From positions 30,104-94,103 of the forward strand of contig NZ_QUAK01000076.1 in the NCBI RefSeq assembly GCF_003429565.1: a stretch of DNA of 64,000 bases. The letters are read 5' to 3'. The stretch comes from Streptomyces triticagri. Its GTDB lineage: Bacteria; Actinomycetota; Actinomycetes; Streptomycetales; Streptomycetaceae. The position numbers and the translations under genes were made by a program. Every line of letters starts with the position of its first letter. The first letter of the stretch is position 1. This document shows positions 1 to 8,341 of this stretch, one piece after another. Under the pieces are notes generated by a model. It was not told the origin of the DNA. It saw only the letters and a list, made by a program, of their open reading frames with translations, and made no database searches.

Positions 1-83
1 ATTCGGTCGCGCGGAGATCACAACTGGCCCTGCGGGCGCACATCCTGGGCCATTTCCCAGCGCTGCGTCACCAGTTGGTGGCA

Positions 84-101
84 ATCTGCTGAACAGCAGA
101 T
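84..101. promoter_or_regulatory. Palindromic candidate operator before the first HTH gene
   Basis: ATCTGCTG-AA-CAGCAGAT is a perfect 8-bp-arm inverted repeat. It lies 91 bp before the chosen start of the helix-turn-helix gene at 193 and is followed by an 11-bp direct repeat (CGCATCAACAG / CGCATCAACAA, about 120-141). A self-regulatory operator is an inference from position only. Confidence 0.4.
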
Positions 102-192
102 ACGCATGAACTGCCGATCCGCATCAACAGCGCATCAACAACCGATACGCAGAACGCAGAACGACAGGCCCGCAGCCGGAGGTGCACGTCCC

Positions 193-1062
193 GTGGCGTC
201 CAACGTCAATCCCACCGTCAGGCGACGCCGTCTCGGTCAGGAACTGCGCCGACTCCGCGAACTGAAGGGAATGACGGCGGAGGAAGTCGCCGAGCGACTC
301 CTCGTCTCGCAGTCGAAGATCAGCCGTCTGGAGAACGGCCGGCGCAGTATCAGCCAGCGCGATGTCCGTGATCTCTGCGGGGTGTACGAGGTCGAGGACC
401 ATCGCATCGTGGATTCGCTGATGCAGATGGCGAAGGATTCCCGGCAGCAGGGTTGGTGGCACGCGTTCGGCGATATTCCGTACAGCGTCTATATCGGTCT
501 GGAAACGGACGCGGCGTCCCTGCGCGTGTACGAACCGCAGGTCATTCCCGGACTTCTGCAGACCCGCGCCTATGCCGAGGCTCTGATCACCGGAGCGCTG
601 CCGGAGACGGCGACCACGGACATCGAAAAGCGTGTGCAGGTGCGAGTGCGCCGCCAGGAACGGATCAATGCGGAGGATTCCCCGCTGCGGATGTGGGCGG
701 TGCTCGACGAGGCGACGCTGCGCCGCGCGGTCGGCGGAAAGCAGGCGATGATCGAGCAGTTGGAGCACCTCGAGGCGATGTCCCGGCTGCCGCATGTGAC
801 GATCCAGGTGATGCCGTTCAGCATGGGCGCACACCCGGGGGTCAACGGCCAGTACGCGATCCTGGAGTTCCCCGACGCCGCGGATTCGAGTGTGGTCTAC
901 ATCGAGGGCGTGACGAGTGATCTTTACCTGGAGAAAGCGAATGACGTGCAGAAATACAGCGTCATGTACGAGCATCTCCGGGCGCAGGCGCTGAATGTGG
1001 ATCAAACCCGGCAATTCATCTCCGACACCGCCAAGGAGTACGCGCGTTCAACGTCTTCCTAA
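193..1062 (+). CDS. Helix-turn-helix regulator with DUF5753 domain
   Basis: A 289-residue cytoplasmic DNA-binding protein. An XRE-type helix-turn-helix spans about residues 10-65 (GMTAEEVAERL...SQSKISRLENG). The rest is a DUF5753 ligand-like domain with its usual landmarks: EPQVIPGLLQT, RVRRQERI, and VMPFSMGAHPG. I chose the GTG at 193 rather than the upstream ATG at 106 because GGAGG lies 10 nt before it and family members normally begin a few residues before the NPTVRRRRLG segment. The DUF397 gene follows on the same strand. Such pairs are abundant in Streptomyces (for example BldB/WhiJ-type and Scr1-type loci) and often control development or antibiotic production. The target of this pair is unknown. 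Confidence 0.9.
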   Translation: MASNVNPTVRRRRLGQELRRLRELKGMTAEEVAERLLVSQSKISRLENGRRSISQRDVRDLCGVYEVEDHRIVDSLMQMAKDSRQQGWWHAFGDIPYSVYIGLETDAASLRVYEPQVIPGLLQTRAYAEALITGALPETATTDIEKRVQVRVRRQERINAEDSPLRMWAVLDEATLRRAVGGKQAMIEQLEHLEAMSRLPHVTIQVMPFSMGAHPGVNGQYAILEFPDAADSSVVYIEGVTSDLYLEKANDVQKYSVMYEHLRAQALNVDQTRQFISDTAKEYARSTSS

Positions 1063-1229
1063 TGAGCCGGCGCACGGTACACCGTGCTTCCGTCAAAATG
1101 GAAGACTCCACTGGTATATGCCATCCGGTCGAGTGAATGGGCACTTCCCCGGCCGATGCCGGCGAGTAGCGTCGATCACGCCAACACATTCCGTTGGCGA
1201 GCAACTCACGACCGGCAAGCGGAGCGAAC

Positions 1230-1439
1230 ATGGCAATTCATCAGGGCGCGACGGACACCTGGACGAAGTCTTCGTACTCCACGGGCAACGGCGCATGCGT
1301 AGAGGTCAAGTCGCCCGTACGGCAGGCGATCGCGGTACGGGACTCGAAGGTCGAGCAGGGGCCGGCACTCAGCTTCGCCCCCGACTCGTGGAACGTTTTC
1401 GTGGGACAGGTCTGCCGGGGGACGTTCGACCTCGTCTGA
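1230..1439 (+). CDS. DUF397 small protein
   Basis: A 69-residue protein with the DUF397 hallmark WTKSSYSTGNGACVEV near the N-terminus and a DSK...L.F.P..W..F core. The ATG at 1230 has GGAG five bases upstream. An in-frame codon at 1194 lacks such a site. The gene lies 167 bp after the partner regulator. The gap holds a short hairpin (GCACGG-TACA-CCGTGC, 1072-1087) and a TAGCGT -10-like hexamer at 1167-1172, so it may have its own promoter. DUF397 proteins act with their neighbouring XRE/DUF5753 regulator, probably as antagonist or partner. That role is inferred from the family. Confidence 0.88.
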   Translation: MAIHQGATDTWTKSSYSTGNGACVEVKSPVRQAIAVRDSKVEQGPALSFAPDSWNVFVGQVCRGTFDLV

Positions 1440-1569
1440 TGCACGTGACCAGACCGGACAACCGGACAGTGCAACACCGCAGGGCCCTCTCGACTGGTTC
1501 GCCGTCCCGGCCGAGAGGGCTCGGTCTGTTTCCCGGCCCTTCTGCCGCGGCGCGCAACACCAGGAACAG

Positions 1570-2424
1570 CTAACGGAGTTGGTCGACGTACCGGTCCGTC
1601 CCCGGCACCGTCGGGACGAACGGCGCAAGCAACTCCACCCTGCCCAGGCCGGATCCAGCCACCGCCTCCTCCCGCCCCGCGAAGTACTGCTCCCAGCACT
1701 CGCGCGGATCCGTGTCCAGGAACCAGAGCAGGGTCAGCCGGTCGTCCACGCCCTCGACCTGCTTCACGTACGACATCCGGTCGCCAGGCAGCGGCGTCGG
1801 CCGGAACACCACCACCATCGCGGCCGGCCCTGCCGCCCGGCCGCCCGGTGCGAGCAGCCGCGGCAGCGCACGCGAGCGCAGCCACTCGAGCAACTCCGCG
1901 CGCTGTCCGGCGTCTTCGGCGTCCACGACCTCCAGGACCAGGCCGGCGTACGGATGGTCGAGGGCGTGGAAGTCGCGCGGTCCCGCGGCGCCGTCGCGGT
2001 AGACGGTCGCGACATGGTCCTGGAAGGCCGTGAAGACGTGCGTGCGGTCCTGGTAGACCCGCGCGTCGCGGTTGAGCCGCTTGTTGATGCCGACGGTCCA
2101 CCGCATGTGTTCGTCGTAGCGGCCCTCGGTGATCCAGTACGTGGACAGATAGCACCCGGCGGTCACCGGCTGCGCGACGGCCGACTTCTCGGGCCGGCGC
2201 AGGAGTTGGAGCTCCCGGGTGGCGACCCAGCGCCGACCGGCGAACATCCAGGGCATCGCCATCGCGCCCGCGTAGTAGTGGTCGTCCTCGTACCAGCGGT
2301 TGTACGCGTACTCGTGGCCCGGGTGCGGCTCGACCATGGTGATCAGGGCGTGCCCGGGGCGCACGCCGTAGGGACCCACCGAGGCCAGCTCCGCGTAGGT
2401 GTCGCTCCGGGTGTCGTCGCTCAT
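1570..2424 (-). CDS. Conserved protein, possible dimeric alpha/beta-barrel fold
   Basis: A 284-residue soluble protein with no signal peptide or membrane segment. I do not recognise a characterised family. The N-terminal stretch (HALITMVEPHPGHE, NRWYEDDHYY) and a second similar segment (MVVVFRPTPLPGDR) suggest two ferredoxin-like repeats of the EthD/dimeric alpha-beta barrel kind, which would be an inference. It is divergent from the dehydrogenase at 2536. The CTGAC-N5-GTCAG palindrome at 2495-2509 lies between the two starts, which links it to the catabolic genes at 36-41 and 50-54 kb. Confidence 0.75.
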   Translation of the reverse strand: MSDDTRSDTYAELASVGPYGVRPGHALITMVEPHPGHEYAYNRWYEDDHYYAGAMAMPWMFAGRRWVATRELQLLRRPEKSAVAQPVTAGCYLSTYWITEGRYDEHMRWTVGINKRLNRDARVYQDRTHVFTAFQDHVATVYRDGAAGPRDFHALDHPYAGLVLEVVDAEDAGQRAELLEWLRSRALPRLLAPGGRAAGPAAMVVVFRPTPLPGDRMSYVKQVEGVDDRLTLLWFLDTDPRECWEQYFAGREEAVAGSGLGRVELLAPFVPTVPGTDRYVDQLR

Positions 2425-2494
2425 CAGCGCTCACTCCCCTGGTGACTCTTCGGCCCGCTTGCGGCTCTTCCGTCCTGCGCCGGACGCCCCTACT

Positions 2495-2509
2495 CTGACG
2501 CCCCGTCAG
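2495..2509. promoter_or_regulatory. CTGAC-N5-GTCAG operator, copy 1
   Basis: CTGAC-GCCCC-GTCAG, perfect 5-bp arms, in the divergent gap between the genes starting at 2424 (-) and 2536 (+). It ends 26 bp before the dehydrogenase start. The same arms and spacing recur at 37789, 37848, 40999 and 51540. Confidence 0.65.
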
Positions 2510-2535
2510 CAAATCCGCCAGCCTCCGGAGGCCCC

Positions 2536-3321
2536 GTGACACTGCTCGAGGGGAAGACCGTGATCGTGACCGGTGTGGGGGCGGGCCTCGGTCAGGAGGT
2601 CGCCGCGGCCGTCGTGCGCGACGGTGGCCGGGCCGTGCTCGGCGCCCGCACCGCGGAGAACCTCGCCAAGACGGCCGCCACCATCGACCCCGGCGGCGAG
2701 CGCACCGCCCACACCGCCACCGACATCACCGACGAGGAGCAGTGCCGGGCGCTCGCCCGGCTCGCGGTCGAGCGCTTCGGGCGGATCGACGCGCTGGTCC
2801 AAGTCGCGGCGATGGACGGGTACTTCGGCGGGCTGGAGGACGCCGACTTCGCCACCTGGCAGCAGGTCGTGGACGTGAATCTGCTCGGCTCGCTGCGGAT
2901 GACCCGCGCCTGTCTGCCGGCGCTCGCGGAGCGGGGCGGCTCGGTCGTCCTCGTCGGCACCCAGTCCTCGGTCGCCGCGCCGACCCAGGTGCGGCAGGCG
3001 GCGTATGCGGCGTCGAAGGGCGCGCTCGTCTCGGCCATGTACTCACTCGCGCGCGAGCTGGGGCCCCGGCGCATCCGGGTCAACTCGGTGCAGCCCGGCT
3101 GGATGTGGGGCCCGCCCGTGGAGGCGTACGTACGCTTCACCGCGCACACCGAGGGCGTACCGGAGGACGAGGTGAAGGCGCGTCTGACAGACCGGATGGC
3201 CCTGCCGGAGATGGCCACGGACGGCGATGTGGCCGACGCCTGCGCGTTCCTCAGCTCGGACCGCGCCCGCGCCATCACCGGGCAGTCGCTGCTTGTGAAC
3301 GCCGGGGAGGTCATGAGGTAG
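2536..3321 (+). CDS. Short-chain dehydrogenase/reductase (SDR)
   Basis: A 261-residue NAD(P)-dependent oxidoreductase. The Rossmann motif TGVGAGLG is at residues 12-19, and the catalytic YAASK lies near residue 166 with a preceding serine in GTQSS. The C-terminus carries the usual SDR element GQSLLVNAGE. The segment in place of the common NNAG reads VQVAAMDG, so the NNAG motif is not conserved. The start is GTG. The gene sits downstream of the CTGAC-N5-GTCAG palindrome and is probably part of that catabolic regulon. The substrate (an alcohol or ketone) cannot be told from the sequence. Confidence 0.88.
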   Translation: MTLLEGKTVIVTGVGAGLGQEVAAAVVRDGGRAVLGARTAENLAKTAATIDPGGERTAHTATDITDEEQCRALARLAVERFGRIDALVQVAAMDGYFGGLEDADFATWQQVVDVNLLGSLRMTRACLPALAERGGSVVLVGTQSSVAAPTQVRQAAYAASKGALVSAMYSLARELGPRRIRVNSVQPGWMWGPPVEAYVRFTAHTEGVPEDEVKARLTDRMALPEMATDGDVADACAFLSSDRARAITGQSLLVNAGEVMR

Positions 3322-3449
3322 AGCCCGGCGGACTCCTCGGGTTCAGCTGCTCGCACGCTTTCCGCTACTCGCACGCTCCTCTTCACCGCCGCGCAGGACC
3401 CGCATCCGGCGCGGCCGTTCGTCATGTCCGGGGTCGGACGAATCACTGT

Positions 3450-3493
3450 GTTCCGTGTGGACGGAACGCGGTGTCCCGTGTCGGACGGAACAC
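3450..3493. promoter_or_regulatory. Paired IclR-like palindromes in the gap before the symporter
   Basis: The first site, GTTCCG-TGTGGA-CGGAAC (3450-3467), is a perfect inverted repeat. The second (3471-3493, GTGTCCCG-N7-CGGAACAC) has one mismatch. GTTCCG/CGGAAC arms resemble known IclR-family operators. They lie in the 441-bp gap 3322-3762, about 270 bp before the symporter gene. No gene is seen in the rest of the gap. Confidence 0.45.
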
Positions 3494-3762
3494 TCGGTCC
3501 GGCTGGCGAAGTGCCCGCCCATCGTCCGTACGGCGCCGCCGGGCCGACAACCGGCCGGGAAGTCAAGAGACGGCAAAATCGTTCGACTTACTGACCCTCG
3601 TTCACATCCCTGACCGAGTTATGTATTGACCGGCCACCACGGCGAGCGGTTCAATCCCCGAAGTCCCCGCTCCCGCACGGGGGCACCGCCCTTGGAGCGA
3701 CTGGCGAAGCGCCGAGCAAGCCACCGGAAGTTCACAAGGCGGACCCCTTGGAGGGGGCAGGC

Positions 3763-5331
3763 ATGAACAGTCTCGACTGGGCCGTACTCATCGGCTACTT
3801 CGGCGTGATGGTCGCGATCGGCGTCTACTCCCACAAACGGGTCGACGACGTCAGCGACTTCTTCACCGCCGGCGGCCGGATGCCGTGGTGGCTGTCCGGC
3901 ATCTCGCACCACATGTCCGGCTACAGCGCGGTCATGTTCACCGGCTACGCCGGTATCGCGTACACCTACGGCGTGACGTCCTTCGTGACCTGGTCGTTCC
4001 CCATCGCGCTCGGCATCGCGATCGGCGCCCAGCTGTTCGCGCCGCGCATCAACCGGCTGCGCTCACGCCTGCACGTCGCATCCCCGCTCGAGTATCTGAA
4101 GAACCGCTACAACCTGGGCACCCAGCAGGCACTCGCCTGGTCCGGCATGCTCCTGAAGATCGTGGACGTCGGCGCGAAATGGGCCGCCATCGCCACCCTG
4201 CTGTCCGTCTTCACCGGCATGTCCCTCAACCAGGGCATCCTCATCACCGGCGTGATCACCGGCATCTACTGCACCATCGGCGGACTGTGGGCGGACGCGC
4301 TCACCGAGCTCGGCCAGTTCATCATCCAACTCCTCGCCGGTGTCGCCATGTTCGTGGCGGTCGTCGCCGAACTCGGCGAGTTCGGCGGCTTCTTCGGCGT
4401 CTGGGACGAACCGGCCCTGCAGGGGCACGAGAAGCCACTCGTCGGCCCCTACGGCACGGTGTTCCTGCTCGCGTTCCTCTTCATCAAGCTCTTCGAGTAC
4501 AACGGCGGCATGCTCAACCAGGCCCAGCGCTACATGGCGACCCCCACCGCCCGCGAGGCCACCCGCTCCGCACGGCTCTCCGCCGTCCTGTGGCTGGTCT
4601 GGCCGCTGGTCCTCTTCTTCCCCATGTGGATGTCACCCCTGCTCGTCGAGGCACAGAACGCCGACGGCTCCGACAGTTACGCCCTGATGACCGAACAGCT
4701 GCTTCCGCACGGCCTGTTGGGTCTGGTCATCGTCGGATTCTTCTCGCACACGATGGCCATGTGCTCCTCCGACGCCAACGCCATCGCGGCCGTCTTCACC
4801 CGTGACGTGGCACCGGCCCTGTCCAGCCGGGCGCGGGAGTGGAACGGCAGCAAGGGCCTGCTCGTCGCGCGACTCACCACCGTGGTGTTCCTCGCCCTGT
4901 CCATGGCGGTCGCCACGCAGGTCAACTCGCCCACGTTCAAGGACATCATCACCGTGGTCATCAAGTGGGTGGCCGGCCTGATGGGCCCCATCGCCATCCC
5001 GATGATGCTGGGCCTGCTGCGGCCCTTCCGCCGCTCCGGGCCGACCGCCGCGCTCACCAGCTGGTCCATGGGCCTGCTCGCCTTCTGGCTGGTCAACTAC
5101 CCGATCCACTGGCAGCTCGACGGCGGCGTCCCGCTCGAGTACCAGGTCTCCATCCCTCTCGCGGTCTCGCTGATCCTCTACATCGCCATCGGCTGGATCA
5201 AACCCGAGAACACCCCCGAGCGCGACGCGCTCATCGAGACGCTGAACACGGACGACGACTCGGCCGGCGTGGCTGTTCCGGCACCGGCGAAAGCAGGAGA
5301 CGATGTGGCGGGGGCGCGCCTGGACGACTGA
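3763..5331 (+). CDS. Sodium:solute symporter (SSS family)
   Basis: A 522-residue integral membrane protein with about 13 hydrophobic segments, the normal SSS size. Family marks include an N-terminal helix ending in SDFFTAGGRMPWW, then SGYSAVMFTGYAGIAY, and an internal ALTELGQFIIQL helix. The ATG at 3763 is preceded by GGAGG at 8 nt. The TTG at 3748 overlaps that ribosome-binding site and is rejected. It imports an organic solute with sodium, but the substrate (sugar, carboxylate or other) is not predictable. Two IclR-like palindromes about 270 bp upstream may control it. The next gene is convergent. Confidence 0.9.
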   Translation: MNSLDWAVLIGYFGVMVAIGVYSHKRVDDVSDFFTAGGRMPWWLSGISHHMSGYSAVMFTGYAGIAYTYGVTSFVTWSFPIALGIAIGAQLFAPRINRLRSRLHVASPLEYLKNRYNLGTQQALAWSGMLLKIVDVGAKWAAIATLLSVFTGMSLNQGILITGVITGIYCTIGGLWADALTELGQFIIQLLAGVAMFVAVVAELGEFGGFFGVWDEPALQGHEKPLVGPYGTVFLLAFLFIKLFEYNGGMLNQAQRYMATPTAREATRSARLSAVLWLVWPLVLFFPMWMSPLLVEAQNADGSDSYALMTEQLLPHGLLGLVIVGFFSHTMAMCSSDANAIAAVFTRDVAPALSSRAREWNGSKGLLVARLTTVVFLALSMAVATQVNSPTFKDIITVVIKWVAGLMGPIAIPMMLGLLRPFRRSGPTAALTSWSMGLLAFWLVNYPIHWQLDGGVPLEYQVSIPLAVSLILYIAIGWIKPENTPERDALIETLNTDDDSAGVAVPAPAKAGDDVAGARLDD

Positions 5332-5421
5332 CCCGGCACCCCTCGCGGTGGACGGGCGGTCACGGGGCCACCCGCCCCGCCGAGCCCAGGGGCCTTCCGG
5401 GCCACACCGACCCGGCCCGGC

Positions 5422-6543
5422 TCAGGCCCGCGGATACCGCGCCAGCCAGCCCGGGGCCGAGGCGGCCGGGCCGTGCAGGGCCGGGCCCTGGGTCATCTCC
5501 ATGGCGAAGTCGTCGGCGAGCTCCAACACCGTGCTCCTGCCCTCCAGTTCGGCGAGCAGGGAGGGCGGCAGGGCGGTCTCGCCGTGCAGGGCGCCGAGCA
5601 GCGCTCCGGTGAGTGAGCCGACGGCGGCCGATGCGCCGCCGTGATTGACCGCGAGCCGCAGCCCGTGGCGTACGTCCTCGCAGACCAGGGCCGCGTACAC
5701 GGCCGCCGCGAGCGCGGACTCGGCCGTGCCGTCGGACGCGCGGGCCAGCGACTCGACCTGGCCCGCGGCCGGCAGCCCCTGCCGCACCGCACCGAGCGCC
5801 TGGCGCAGCGCGTCCGTGACGGCCTGGTGCCCGACCCGGGTCGCGATCATCGACAGCGCCCGCTGCACCACCGCATCGAGCGCCTCGCCGCGCGCGAGCC
5901 CGTGCACGAGTACGGCGAACGCCCCCGCCGAGAGATACGCCGACGGATAGCCGTGCGTCTGCACCGCACACTCCACGGCCAGCTGCAGCACCAACTGCGG
6001 CTCCCAGCCCACCAGAAGCCCGAACGGCGCCGAGCGCGTCACGGCGCCCACGCCCCGCTCCGCCGGGTTCTTCGGCGCCTCCAGGGTGCCCATGGCGCCG
6101 TCGCCGAGCCCGGCAAGGGTCGCCCGCTCGGCATCCCGGCGGGCGTACAGCCACTCCTCGCGGGCCAGCCAGCCGTCGTCCTTGCGGCGCTCGTCCGGGC
6201 CCCAGTCCCGCTGGGTCGCCGCCCACCGCAGATAGGCGCGGTGCACATCGGTGGGCGGGTGCCAGGCCCCCGTGTCGCGGCGCACCTGTGCCCGTATCAG
6301 TCCGTCGACGGTGAACAGGGTCAGCTGTGTCGCCGCGGTGACGGCGCCCCGCCGGCCGTATGCGGGTGCGAACTCGCCGAGCCCTTCCGCGCCGTGCTCC
6401 TGCAGGATCTCCTCGAGGCTCAGCGGCCCCACCGGCGCGCCGAGCGCGTCTCCCGCCGCGACGCCGAGCAGCGCCCCGCGCACCCTGCTGCGGAAGTCCT
6501 GCTGCTCGACGCGCCCCCAGACGGCCGTGCCTGCTGTGCCCAC
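5422..6543 (-). CDS. ADP-ribosylglycohydrolase-family protein, catalytic Asp residues lost
   Basis: A 373-residue protein with the overall DraG/ARH fold pattern: an N-terminal RGALLGVAAGDALGAPVG, a middle GVGAVTRSAPFG, and a C-terminal GSLTGALLGALHGE. Active family members read TDDTQMTLFT and GDSDSTG at the two magnesium-binding sites. Here these read TAATQLTLFT (residues 69-78) and GGASAAVG (about residue 320), so the metal-binding aspartates are all replaced. The protein is therefore likely inactive as a hydrolase, perhaps an ADP-ribose binder or regulator. The GTG at 6543 follows GGGAGG at a good distance. It is convergent with the symporter gene. Confidence 0.85.
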   Translation of the reverse strand: MGTAGTAVWGRVEQQDFRSRVRGALLGVAAGDALGAPVGPLSLEEILQEHGAEGLGEFAPAYGRRGAVTAATQLTLFTVDGLIRAQVRRDTGAWHPPTDVHRAYLRWAATQRDWGPDERRKDDGWLAREEWLYARRDAERATLAGLGDGAMGTLEAPKNPAERGVGAVTRSAPFGLLVGWEPQLVLQLAVECAVQTHGYPSAYLSAGAFAVLVHGLARGEALDAVVQRALSMIATRVGHQAVTDALRQALGAVRQGLPAAGQVESLARASDGTAESALAAAVYAALVCEDVRHGLRLAVNHGGASAAVGSLTGALLGALHGETALPPSLLAELEGRSTVLELADDFAMEMTQGPALHGPAASAPGWLARYPRA

Positions 6544-6668
6544 CGTGCCCCTCCCGCTCGTACGTGCCGTGTGCGGCGCACCTCTCCGCACACAGAGGCC
6601 TGGCGTGGCACTGTAATCGACTGCGAACGGCCAGTGGCCACCCGCTTGCCCGTACGAGGCGGGGCGCC

Positions 6669-7430
6669 CTATTCCGCCGCCGCGGGCCCGGGCAGCCGGT
6701 ACACGGAAACATGTCCGCGCGACTCGGCGGTGAACTCCGCGCCCGCCCAGTCCGCGGCCCTCGACTCCAGCTCGAATCCGGCCAGTTGGGCCATCAGGTC
6801 CAGCTCGGCGGGCCAGATGTACCGGTGCGGGCTGCGGAAGATCTCCGCCTCCGGCCCGTCCTCCCCGTACGAGAAGTGGTGCGAGACGACCTGCTGCCGC
6901 AGCACGTCGTAGGTGTCCAGGCCGACGTATCCGTCACCGGCCTCGAACACCACGGCCTGCTGCCCCGGCGGGAGCTTGCGCAGCTCCGGCACCCACAGCT
7001 CGATCACGAACCGCCCGCCCGGCTCGAGATGCCGGGCGGCATTGCGGAAGCACGCGACCTGCTCCTGCTGCGTGAGCAGATTCGAGATGGTGTTGAACAC
7101 GAGATACACGAGCCGGTACGACCCCGGTGCGCGAGCGGACGCCATGTCCCCCACGACCACGGGCAGCTCCGCCTCGCCCGCCTTCGTCCGCAGCTGATCG
7201 ATCATCGGCTGCGACAGCTCGATGCCCGTCACCGGTACGCCCTGCCCGGCCAGCGGCACGGCCACCCGCCCCGTCCCGACCGCAAACTCCAACACCCGGC
7301 CGTCCCCGGCGAGTTCACGCAGCCTGCGCACGGTCGGCCCCAGCACCTCGGGGGCGAACATCCCCGTCCCCGGGGTGTCGTACCGCCGCGCCGCCGCCTC
7401 GTCCCAGATCTCGTCCTGTCGTCGTCCCAT
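6669..7430 (-). CDS. Class I SAM-dependent methyltransferase
   Basis: A 253-residue cytosolic enzyme. The Rossmann methyltransferase motif I is VLEFAVGTGRVAVPLA, followed by motif II GIELSQPMID, an acidic residue at VVGDMA, and a LEPGGRFVIELW post-motif. This is the Methyltransf_25/11 type, which acts on small molecules. The methyl acceptor is unknown. Either the ATG at 7430 or the GTG at 7439 could be the start, and neither has a strong ribosome-binding site. It lies between the degenerate ADP-ribosylglycohydrolase and the dehydrogenase at 7511, all on the minus strand but with gaps of 70-125 bp. Confidence 0.88.
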   Translation of the reverse strand: MGRRQDEIWDEAAARRYDTPGTGMFAPEVLGPTVRRLRELAGDGRVLEFAVGTGRVAVPLAGQGVPVTGIELSQPMIDQLRTKAGEAELPVVVGDMASARAPGSYRLVYLVFNTISNLLTQQEQVACFRNAARHLEPGGRFVIELWVPELRKLPPGQQAVVFEAGDGYVGLDTYDVLRQQVVSHHFSYGEDGPEAEIFRSPHRYIWPAELDLMAQLAGFELESRAADWAGAEFTAESRGHVSVYRLPGPAAAE

Positions 7431-7510
7431 CCCACCCACGATCCCGGGGTGGCGGCCTGCTGTCGACGCGATTTCCGCGAGGGAGCCGCATCCCCGGCCC
7501 TGCCTGCCGC

Positions 7511-8257
7511 TCAGGCCCTCGCGTAGCCGCCGTCGGCGAAGAGTTCGGCGCCGGTGACGAACGACGAGGCGTCCGAGGCGAGGAAGAGGGCGGCCTCGGC
7601 GATCTCCTCGACGTCGGCCAGCCGGCCCAGGGGGACCACGGCCTCGGCGAACCGGTCGGCATCCGCCCCCACGGCGCCCAGCAGGCCGGGGGTCCGCGTG
7701 GGTCCCGGGCTGAGCACGTTGACCCGGAAGCGGCGCTCCCGCGACTGGCGGGACCAGTTGTGCACGAGGTTGCTCAGCGCCGCCTTCGAGGCGCTGTAGA
7801 CCTCGAGTTGCTCATTGGGCCGGACGCTGTTGGTCGAGCCGACGACCAGGACGGAGGCGCCGTCGGCCAGCAGCGGCAGGGCCTTCTGCACGGTGAACAG
7901 TGGGCCCTTGACGTTCACGGCGAGGGTCAGATCGACATGCGCCTCGGTGTGGGAGCCGAGCGCGGAGTCCGCGGCGATCCCCGCGTTGGCCACCAGTACG
8001 TCGATGCGGCCGGCCTCCTCGCGGACCCGCGCATAGAGCGCGTCCAGATCGGCCAGGACCGTGACGTCGACTCGTACGCCGACCGCAGCCGGGCCCAACT
8101 CCCCGACCGCCGCTTCGAGGCGGTCGGCGTCCCGGCCGGTCACGAAGACCCGCGCGCCCTCCCGGACGAAGCGGTGGGCGACGGCGAGACCGATCCCGCT
8201 GGTCCCGCCGGTGATCACGGCCACCTTCTCCTGCAGTACGCCTGGCCTGTCCGGCAT
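7511..8257 (-). CDS. Short-chain dehydrogenase/reductase controlled by divergent TetR
   Basis: A 248-residue SDR with TGGTSGIG (cofactor binding, about residues 16-23), NAG, the catalytic serine in GSTNS, YSASK, and the C-terminal FVTGAELFADGG. The ATG at 8257 follows AAGGGG. The longer open frame upstream of it is only the antisense of the TetR gene. It diverges from the TetR gene at 8342 across a perfect inverted repeat, so repression by that regulator is likely. The physiological substrate is unknown. Such TetR/SDR pairs usually respond to a reactive or toxic carbonyl compound. Confidence 0.9.
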   Translation of the reverse strand: MPDRPGVLQEKVAVITGGTSGIGLAVAHRFVREGARVFVTGRDADRLEAAVGELGPAAVGVRVDVTVLADLDALYARVREEAGRIDVLVANAGIAADSALGSHTEAHVDLTLAVNVKGPLFTVQKALPLLADGASVLVVGSTNSVRPNEQLEVYSASKAALSNLVHNWSRQSRERRFRVNVLSPGPTRTPGLLGAVGADADRFAEAVVPLGRLADVEEIAEAALFLASDASSFVTGAELFADGGYARA

Positions 8258-8280
8258 GTCGAACCCCTTCGGTTGTGGAA

Positions 8281-8317
8281 TCGATCGTCCATAACGTAGG
8301 CAGTTATGGACGATCGA
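8281..8317. promoter_or_regulatory. Perfect inverted-repeat operator between SDR and TetR
   Basis: The left arm TCGATCGTCCATAAC (8281-8295), a 7-nt spacer, and the exact reverse complement (8303-8317) give 15-bp perfect arms centred between divergent starts at 8257 and 8342. The core ATAAC-N7-GTTAT is a typical TetR operator design. It includes the in-frame ATG at 8306, which argues against that codon being the TetR start. Confidence 0.8.
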
Positions 8318-8341
8318 GTCAAGAATGGTTACCCTGAACCC

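Noticed and set aside
3343..3576. A 77-codon minus-strand frame in the gap before the symporter
   Set aside because: Composition is low-complexity, there is no ribosome-binding site, and it spans the IclR-like palindromes that look regulatory.
8306..8341. Upstream ATG for the TetR gene
   Set aside because: The codon lies inside the right arm of the perfect operator. Starting at 8342 leaves the operator outside the coding region.
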